DNA from: a bacterium
GTDB lineage: Bacteria; UBA9089; CG2-30-40-21; SBAY01
Assembly: GCA_040757115.1 (NCBI GenBank)
Contig: JBFLYA010000135.1
Span: forward strand, 1 to 10,413
DNA: 10,413 nucleotides
Reading direction: 5' to 3'
The position numbers and the translations under genes are program-made. Positions 7,501 to 10,413 of this stretch are shown here, in pieces. The notes beneath the pieces were generated by a model. It made no database searches. It worked only from the letters and a program-made list of their open reading frames with translations, and was not told where the DNA came from. The number at the start of each line of letters is the position of its first letter. Position 1 is the stretch's first letter.

Positions 7501-9031
7501 GGGGTTAAATCGGATAGTAGTAGCATCCTGCACCCCACGCACGCACGAGCCGCTCTTTATGGAGGTCTTAAGAAATGCCGGGCTTAATCCCTACCTCTTT
7601 GAAATGGCTAATATCCGCGACCAAAACTCCTGGGTGCATAGACAAGAACCACAAAAAGCCACCCAGAAGGCAAAGGACCTGATTAGAATGGCTCTGGCTA
7701 AAGCCCGTATGAATGAGCCGTTGTATCCAAGCTATTTAAAGGTCAACAAATCTGCCTTAGTCATTGGTGCTGGCATAGCTGGATTAACCGCAAGTATCGA
7801 AATAGCCCGACAAGGTTATCAAGTTCATTTGATTGAAAAGAACCAGGAAATTGGCGGATATAACCAAAGGATTAAATATCTTCTTGGAGCAGAAAGAAAT
7901 AAATTATGGGAGAAAGTAGTTAGTGAGGTCAAAAATCACCCAAAGATAAAGTTGTATCTCAATACCCAGCTGGTAAATATCGAAGGAAGCGTAGGAAACT
8001 TTAAAACACAATTGGCGGTTAATGGAACGACTGCAGAAATAGAACATGGTGTAGTTATCGTAGCTACGGGCGCAATAGAATACAAACCAACTGAATATCT
8101 CTACGGTCAAGACGAACGCATAATAACACAACTTGAATTAGAGGAGCGATTAGCGAATCTCGAACCCCGAGCCCCGAGTCCCGAGCCCCGAGTCCCGAAT
8201 ACCGTAGTGATGGTACAATGTGTTGGTTCACGCGAAGAAGAGCGAATGTATTGCTCACGGGTATGTTGTCAGGAGGCAATTAAAAACGGATTAAAGATAA
8301 AAGAACTCTATCCGCAGGCAAATGTCTATATTATATATCGTGATATTCGTGCTTATGGATATTATGAGGAATATTACCGCCAGGCAAGGGAAAAGGGAAT
8401 TAAATTTATCCAGAGGCAGGATAATGAAAAACCGCAAGTTGAGTTGAGAAATGGTAAGATAAATGTTTCTGTCCGGGACATGCTTTTGGGGATGAGAATA
8501 GATATACCCGCAGATTTAGTTGTTCTTTCTTCTGGCACGCAAGCCAATGAATCAAACAAGGATATTGCTCAGAAATTAAAGGTGCCGTTAAATGAACACG
8601 GCTTTTTCTTAGAGGCACATATGAAGTTAAGGCCTGTAGATTTTGCTACTGAGGGAATTTTTGTTTGCGGCACTGCCCATGGACCAAAAACTATCCCTGA
8701 ATCCATTATCCAGGCGATGGCGGCGGCGGCAAGGGCATCGGTGATACTCTCTAAGGATGAACTGGAGATAGACCCAAGGATAGCTGAGGTAATAGAGGCT
8801 AATTGTGATGGCTGTGCTTATTGTGTTGACCCCTGCCCGTATAAGGCAATTACCTTAGTTGAATATGAGAAGGATGGAGCTATCAAAAAGACGGTTAAGG
8901 TAGATATTGCCAAATGCCATGGCTGTGGGGTATGTATGGCTACCTGTCCAAAGAAAGGGATATTTGTGAGAGGGTTCAGGCTTGAGCAGATTGTAGCACA
9001 GGTAGAGGCGGCATTGGAGGTAGGAGTATAA
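4571..9031 (+). CDS. hdrA: Giant HdrA-type flavoprotein: HdrA/QmoA half with GltD/NfnB insertion, fused to a second HdrA half (HdrL-like)
   Basis: A 1486-residue protein. Residues 12-50 hold an FAD fold (GGGIAG) and 61-64 NDCAMC; 113-124 is a [4Fe-4S] motif (CTGCGECETACP). Residues 164-215 are the cysteine-rich GltD/NfnB linker (CRLACPAGC, CGRICNAPCESKC). FAD site VIGSGPAG (258-265), NAD(P) site VIGGGNVAIDVA (390-401) with YRR 416-418, and FAGGD (535-539) complete that insertion. CLNCGGCSECLMC (628-640) and CVGSR (727-731) close half one. Half two starts near 923 with the HdrA N-terminal cysteine domain (CHCG 927-930; C955, C962, C967, C987), then FAD fold VIGAGIAG (1064-1071), CVGSR (1217) and two ferredoxin motifs (C1412-C1422, C1449-C1459). 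It resembles bacterial HdrA-like fusions called HdrL. Expected role: flavin-based electron bifurcation among NAD(P)H, ferredoxin and HdrBC. Start ATG 4571 follows GGGAG at 4561-4565; an upstream in-frame TTG is unsupported. Confidence 0.93.
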   Translation: MTKVTQNSKTGVCLIIGGGIAGMQAALDLANSGIKVYLVDTRPSIGGVMAMLDKTFPTNDCAMCTMAPRLVEIGRHKDIEIITLSDIESISGQAGNFTVRLNKHARYVREDRCTGCGECETACPVEVPDEFNCSLNQRKAIYRLYPQAVPNWFTIDKSEHKSPCRLACPAGCDNQAYIALISQGRFKEAMEVIRRRIPIPSICGRICNAPCESKCNRKDVDEPLSIRALKRFVADYERVNGSWKPSKVEVKYPEKIAVIGSGPAGLTCAYNLTQRGYPVTIFEALPVAGGMLRVGIPQYRLPAEIIEYEIEQIKNSGVEILTNTPLGPDLTLNDLFDRGYKAIFIAIGMHQSKRLNIEGEDLAGVIHGTSFLHSVKRHREIDLTGKVVAVIGGGNVAIDVARVALRLGTKEVNILYRRSKEEMPAIPQEIEDAEHEGIKIEVLIAPKRILTKNGKVKGIECTRMNLTEFFDKSGRRIAEPIENSTFVLDADTVIIAVGEVVDYSMVQAADGVLITERGFLKVDRTTLATNVPGIFAGGDVIGLSGMAVDAIAHGHEAAESIHRYLQGMDMSEGREKKTEAEASLPQREIKIEQRQPMPKLLPEERIKGFEEIELGYSQEQAVKEAKRCLNCGGCSECLMCVTACKAEAIEHQQKQEAINLEVGAVIIAPGYETFEAKLAGEYGYGRYPNVVTSLEFERIMGASGPFRGEILRPSDKTHPHKIAFIQCVGSRDTERPWCSSVCCMYATKEALIAKEHLPDLECKIFYRDVRAFGKGYETYYERAKKEGIAYINQTPSTLKQNPQTKGLVIRYGLSGEIIEEEFDLVILCVGITPQPVKAIAQRLNLRLNEFGFIQTDAFLKTNLEGIFAAGVATGPKDIPESVMEASACASECLGLLSEVKGALVKKQEYPPQRDVSQEEPRVGVFVCHCGTNIAGVVDVPSVVEYVRTLPSVVYCENRLYTCSSDSCERIKEVIQTEGLNRIVVASCTPRTHEPLFMEVLRNAGLNPYLFEMANIRDQNSWVHRQEPQKATQKAKDLIRMALAKARMNEPLYPSYLKVNKSALVIGAGIAGLTASIEIARQGYQVHLIEKNQEIGGYNQRIKYLLGAERNKLWEKVVSEVKNHPKIKLYLNTQLVNIEGSVGNFKTQLAVNGTTAEIEHGVVIVATGAIEYKPTEYLYGQDERIITQLELEERLANLEPRAPSPEPRVPNTVVMVQCVGSREEERMYCSRVCCQEAIKNGLKIKELYPQANVYIIYRDIRAYGYYEEYYRQAREKGIKFIQRQDNEKPQVELRNGKINVSVRDMLLGMRIDIPADLVVLSSGTQANESNKDIAQKLKVPLNEHGFFLEAHMKLRPVDFATEGIFVCGTAHGPKTIPESIIQAMAAAARASVILSKDELEIDPRIAEVIEANCDGCAYCVDPCPYKAITLVEYEKDGAIKKTVKVDIAKCHGCGVCMATCPKKGIFVRGFRLEQIVAQVEAALEVGV
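8154..8202. repeat. In-frame 7-bp tandem repeat inside hdrA
   Basis: Seven consecutive heptamers with consensus CGAGYCC (units such as CGAGCCC and CGAGTCC, each present twice in the centre) lie within the hdrA coding sequence. They encode a Pro/Glu/Arg-rich stretch (LEPRAPSPEPRVPN, residues 1197-1210) just before the conserved TVVMVQCVGS strand. The array is more G+C-rich than the surrounding gene. Six of the units (42 bp) keep the frame as 14 codons. It falls in a variable loop, so the enzyme probably tolerates it. Confidence 0.85.
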
Positions 9032-9045
9032 AAAGGAGTAAGCAG

Positions 9046-9468
9046 ATGAATGATAACCAAGCATTCGAACCATTAATACTGACTTTTTGTTGCAACTGGT
9101 GTTCTTATGCCGGGGCAGACCTGGCAGGGATATCAAGATTACAGTATCCCCCTAATAACCGTATTATTCGGGTGATGTGTTCTGGAATGATTCACCCTAA
9201 TTTAGTCATCGATGCCTTAACTAAGGGTGCGGATGGTGTCCTTATCTGTGGCTGTCATATTGGTGATTGCCATTATCTTGAAGGAAATCTTAAAGCCCAA
9301 AGCAGGGCAGAGGCTATCCAGTTAATGCTGGATGACTTTGGAATTGAACAGGAGAGATTTAGGTTAGAATGGGTCTCTGCGGCTGAAGGACAAAGATTTG
9401 CTCAGGTGATGACAGAATTTACTGAGACGATAAAAAAATTAGGACCAAGCCCATTTTCGAGGAATTAA
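9046..9468 (+). CDS. mvhD: MvhD-type [2Fe-2S] electron-transfer subunit
   Basis: A 140-residue protein with the full MvhD (methyl-viologen-reducing hydrogenase delta) pattern. FCCNWCSYAGADLAG (14-28) with C15, C16 and C19 is followed by RIIRVMCSG (39-47, C45), and GADGVLICGCHIGDCHYLEGN (61-81) with C68, C70 and C75. The family passes electrons between a partner dehydrogenase (hydrogenase or formate dehydrogenase) and HdrA via a [2Fe-2S] cluster. ATG 9046 follows AAGGAG at 9033-9038, 14 nt after the hdrA stop, so it is co-transcribed with hdrA. No mvhG/mvhA or fdh gene follows; the electron donor may be NAD(P)H through the HdrA insertion, or genes elsewhere. Confidence 0.93.
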   Translation: MNDNQAFEPLILTFCCNWCSYAGADLAGISRLQYPPNNRIIRVMCSGMIHPNLVIDALTKGADGVLICGCHIGDCHYLEGNLKAQSRAEAIQLMLDDFGIEQERFRLEWVSAAEGQRFAQVMTEFTETIKKLGPSPFSRN

Positions 9469-9487
9469 TTAGGGATAGAGGATAATA

Positions 9488-10117
9488 ATGTTGGTTTTTG
9501 TTGATGAGTCTGGAGATACAGGATTCAAAATAGATACTGGCTCAAGTAAATATTTTGTTGTCTCTTTGGTTGTATTTGAGGATGAAGATGAGGGTTGTGC
9601 TTGCGATAACAGAATTTCGCTTTTGAGGAGAGAATTAGGATATTCAGAATTTTTTGAATTTCACTTTCAAAATAACTCAAAACGAATACGAACAAATTTT
9701 CTCCAGGCAGTAGCACCGTATAATTTCTTTTATTTTGGTATTGTGTTGAATAAAAACCCAAACAGATTATATGGAGAAGGATTTAAGGTTAAAGAGTCTC
9801 TTTACAAATACACCTGTGGACTGGTATTTGAAAATGCCAAACCATACCTGAAGGAAGCGATTGTTATTATTGATAAAAGTGGTTCATCCCTATTTCGTTA
9901 TCAATTGGCTAATTATTTAAAGAAAAAGATAAATACTAAAGAAATAGGTGTGATTAAAAAGGTAAAAATGGAATCATCAAAAAGTAACAATCTATTACAA
10001 TTGGCTGATTATGTAGCAGGGGTAATAAATAGAAAGGTTCAAAGGAAACAAGACGCTGTCTTTTATCATAAGTTTATAGCTACAAAGGAGATGTATGTTC
10101 AAGTGTGGCCAAAATAA
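9488..10117 (+). CDS. DUF3800 family protein (predicted RNase H-like)
   Basis: A 209-residue protein with DUF3800 hallmarks. The N-terminal VFVDESGDTG has D6, E7 and D10. FEFHF (56-60) contributes E57 and H59, VIIDKSG has D129, and NNLLQLADYVAGVINRK (167-183) has D174. These acidic positions match the spacing expected of an RNase H-like two-metal nuclease, though activity is unproven for the family. No signal or membrane segment is seen. ATG 9488 follows AGAGGA 7-8 nt upstream. The coding sequence is more A+T-rich than hdrA and mvhD, in line with an accessory gene. A convergent minus-strand RNA unit ends exactly over its stop codon; DUF3800 genes are known to lie near candidate structured RNAs (the DUF3800 RNA motifs). 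Confidence 0.88.
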   Translation: MLVFVDESGDTGFKIDTGSSKYFVVSLVVFEDEDEGCACDNRISLLRRELGYSEFFEFHFQNNSKRIRTNFLQAVAPYNFFYFGIVLNKNPNRLYGEGFKVKESLYKYTCGLVFENAKPYLKEAIVIIDKSGSSLFRYQLANYLKKKINTKEIGVIKKVKMESSKSNNLLQLADYVAGVINRKVQRKQDAVFYHKFIATKEMYVQVWPK

Positions 10118-10179
10118 AAACCTGAGTTCCTACCCTTTCTGGGACGCCCACCATAAAGGTGACTAATCAGAACTCAGGT
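10111..10179 (-). terminator. Intrinsic terminator formed by the small RNA's closing stem
   Basis: Read on the minus strand, the 10-bp outer stem is followed at once by TTTTTATTTT (10120-10111). On the plus strand the same stem is followed by GTAATTCC with no T run, so termination is predicted only leftward. The tail overlaps the DUF3800 stop codon (10115-10117). Confidence 0.7.
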
Positions 10180-10185
10180 AATTCC
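10111..10185 (-). ncRNA. Candidate small structured RNA beside the DUF3800 gene
   Basis: With the minus-strand promoter at 10192-10220, transcription should start near 10185 (GG) and end in the U-rich run at 10120-10111, giving about 75 nt. The outer stem is a perfect 10 bp, ACCUGAGUUC (10179-10170) with GAACUCAGGU (10129-10120). The 40-nt interior can fold as two hairpins: UCACC/GGUGG (10162-10158 with 10152-10148; loop UUUAU), and CCC/GGG (10143-10141 with 10135-10133). Alternatively it folds as one arm pairing ACCUUU with AAAGGGU (one bulge), capped by UGGG/CCCA. No start codon or ribosome site makes a plausible peptide. It converges on the DUF3800 gene and resembles the idea of DUF3800 RNA motifs, but I cannot confirm a family match. 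Confidence 0.7.
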
Positions 10186-10186
10186 A

Positions 10187-10204
10187 TATATATTATAATA
10201 TATA
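10187..10204. repeat. 18-bp perfect A/T palindrome overlapping the -10 element
   Basis: TATATATTATAATATATA is its own reverse complement, centred between 10195 and 10196. It contains the minus-strand -10 hexamer and a mirror TATAAT on the plus strand (10194-10199). It could be an operator or a bidirectional -10, but A/T-only palindromes also arise easily by chance. Confidence 0.6.
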
Positions 10205-10220
10205 ATTATATGTTTGTCAA
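10192..10220 (-). promoter_or_regulatory. Consensus sigma-70-type promoter with UP-like A tract
   Basis: On the minus strand, TTGACA (10220-10215) and TATAAT (10197-10192) both match consensus exactly with a 17-bp spacer (10214-10198). Immediately upstream is an A-rich run (complement of 10226-10240, A8-T-A6), placed as an UP element would be. The -10 lies inside an 18-bp perfect A/T palindrome (10187-10204). It drives the small RNA at 10111-10185. Confidence 0.82.
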
Positions 10221-10301
10221 GAGCATTTTTTATTTTTTTTAGTTAGATTAGAATAGGTTTCTGCCACAGAGCAACAAAGATTTGCTGTAACTATTCACCC
10301 T

Positions 10302-10333
10302 GTAGGAAAGTAGGAGAGTAGGGAAGTAGGAAA
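10302..10333. repeat. 8-bp tandem repeat (GTAGGAAA-like)
   Basis: Four tandem octamers lie at 10302-10309, 10310-10317, 10318-10325 and 10326-10333: GTAGGAAA, GTAGGAGA, GTAGGGAA and GTAGGAAA. The array is purine-rich and lies in the spacer upstream of the possible last gene. Its GGAAAGGG end could incidentally act as a ribosome site for ATG 10344. Confidence 0.75.
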
Positions 10334-10386
10334 GGGAAAGAAAATGAAAATGAATGAGAAGTTAGATGATTTAGACAACTTGTAGT

Positions 10387-10413
10387 ATGGCAAAAAAACC
10401 ATCATTTAGTGAT
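10387..10413 (+). CDS. Possible start of a further gene, cut by the window edge
   Basis: ATG 10387 opens a frame of nine codons (MAKKPSFSD) that runs off the window. It begins 2 nt after the TAG of a 13-codon frame (ATG 10344, MKMNEKLDDLDNL), which could be a leader peptide or chance. No clear ribosome site sits before 10387, so the call is weak. Between the small RNA promoter (10220) and here, the spacer holds the A-tract, the octamer array and nothing else I recognise. Confidence 0.25.

Noticed and set aside
10120-10179. IS200/IS605-type element end or REP hairpin
   Set aside because: No transposase or target-site signature is in the window, and the promoter plus U-tail arrangement fits a small RNA gene better. 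A genome-wide copy count would settle it.
10120-10240. Plus-strand terminator for DUF3800 using the 10-bp stem or the T run at 10226-10240
   Set aside because: The stem has no T run after it on the plus strand, and the T run has only an A/T palindrome well upstream. Both fit better as parts of the minus-strand RNA unit (terminator and UP-like element).

Overview
The window looks like chromosomal DNA from an anaerobic, probably uncultivated bacterium of moderate to low G+C. Strong Shine-Dalgarno leaders (AAGGAG/AGGAGG types), one consensus sigma-70-type promoter and soluble heterodisulfide-reductase (Hdr) style electron-transfer genes point to a strict anaerobe such as an acetogen-like, syntrophic or sulfate-reducer-like lineage. 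No taxon can be named from the sequence alone. All protein genes run left to right.

The backbone is an hdr locus split into pieces: hdrC (157-690), hdrB (1367-2206), a very large hdrA (4571-9031) and mvhD (9046-9468). HdrA is a fusion. A QmoA/HdrA-like half carries an inserted GltD/NfnB-type NAD(P)H-FAD module and is followed by a second HdrA half ending in two ferredoxin-type cluster motifs. Together the four proteins suggest a cytoplasmic flavin-based electron-bifurcating or confurcating complex that uses NAD(P)H, ferredoxin and a disulfide or similar acceptor at HdrB.

Small toxin-antitoxin (TA) type cassettes sit in the junctions of this locus in the same orientation. DUF4258 + YgiT-type zinc finger lies between hdrC and hdrB. 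Between hdrB and hdrA come a 91-residue unknown + nucleotidyltransferase pair, hicB-hicA, and a UPF0175 + DUF3368 (PIN-like) pair. Just before the last pair is a 59-codon broken copy of the start of hdrA. It shares an 84-bp block at about 94% identity with the intact hdrA, so the UPF0175/DUF3368 pair is bracketed by two hdrA 5' ends.

After mvhD comes a DUF3800 (RNase H-like) gene (9488-10117). Convergent with it, on the minus strand, is a complete small transcription unit: an A-tract UP-like element, TTGACA, a 17-bp spacer, TATAAT, then about 75 nt of structured RNA closed by a perfect 10-bp stem and a U-rich tail that overlaps the DUF3800 stop codon. This is the best candidate for an under-described system in the window. 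Short tandem repeats of 7-8 bp lie at both ends of the window, and another 7-bp array lies inside the hdrA coding sequence. The last bases may begin another gene.
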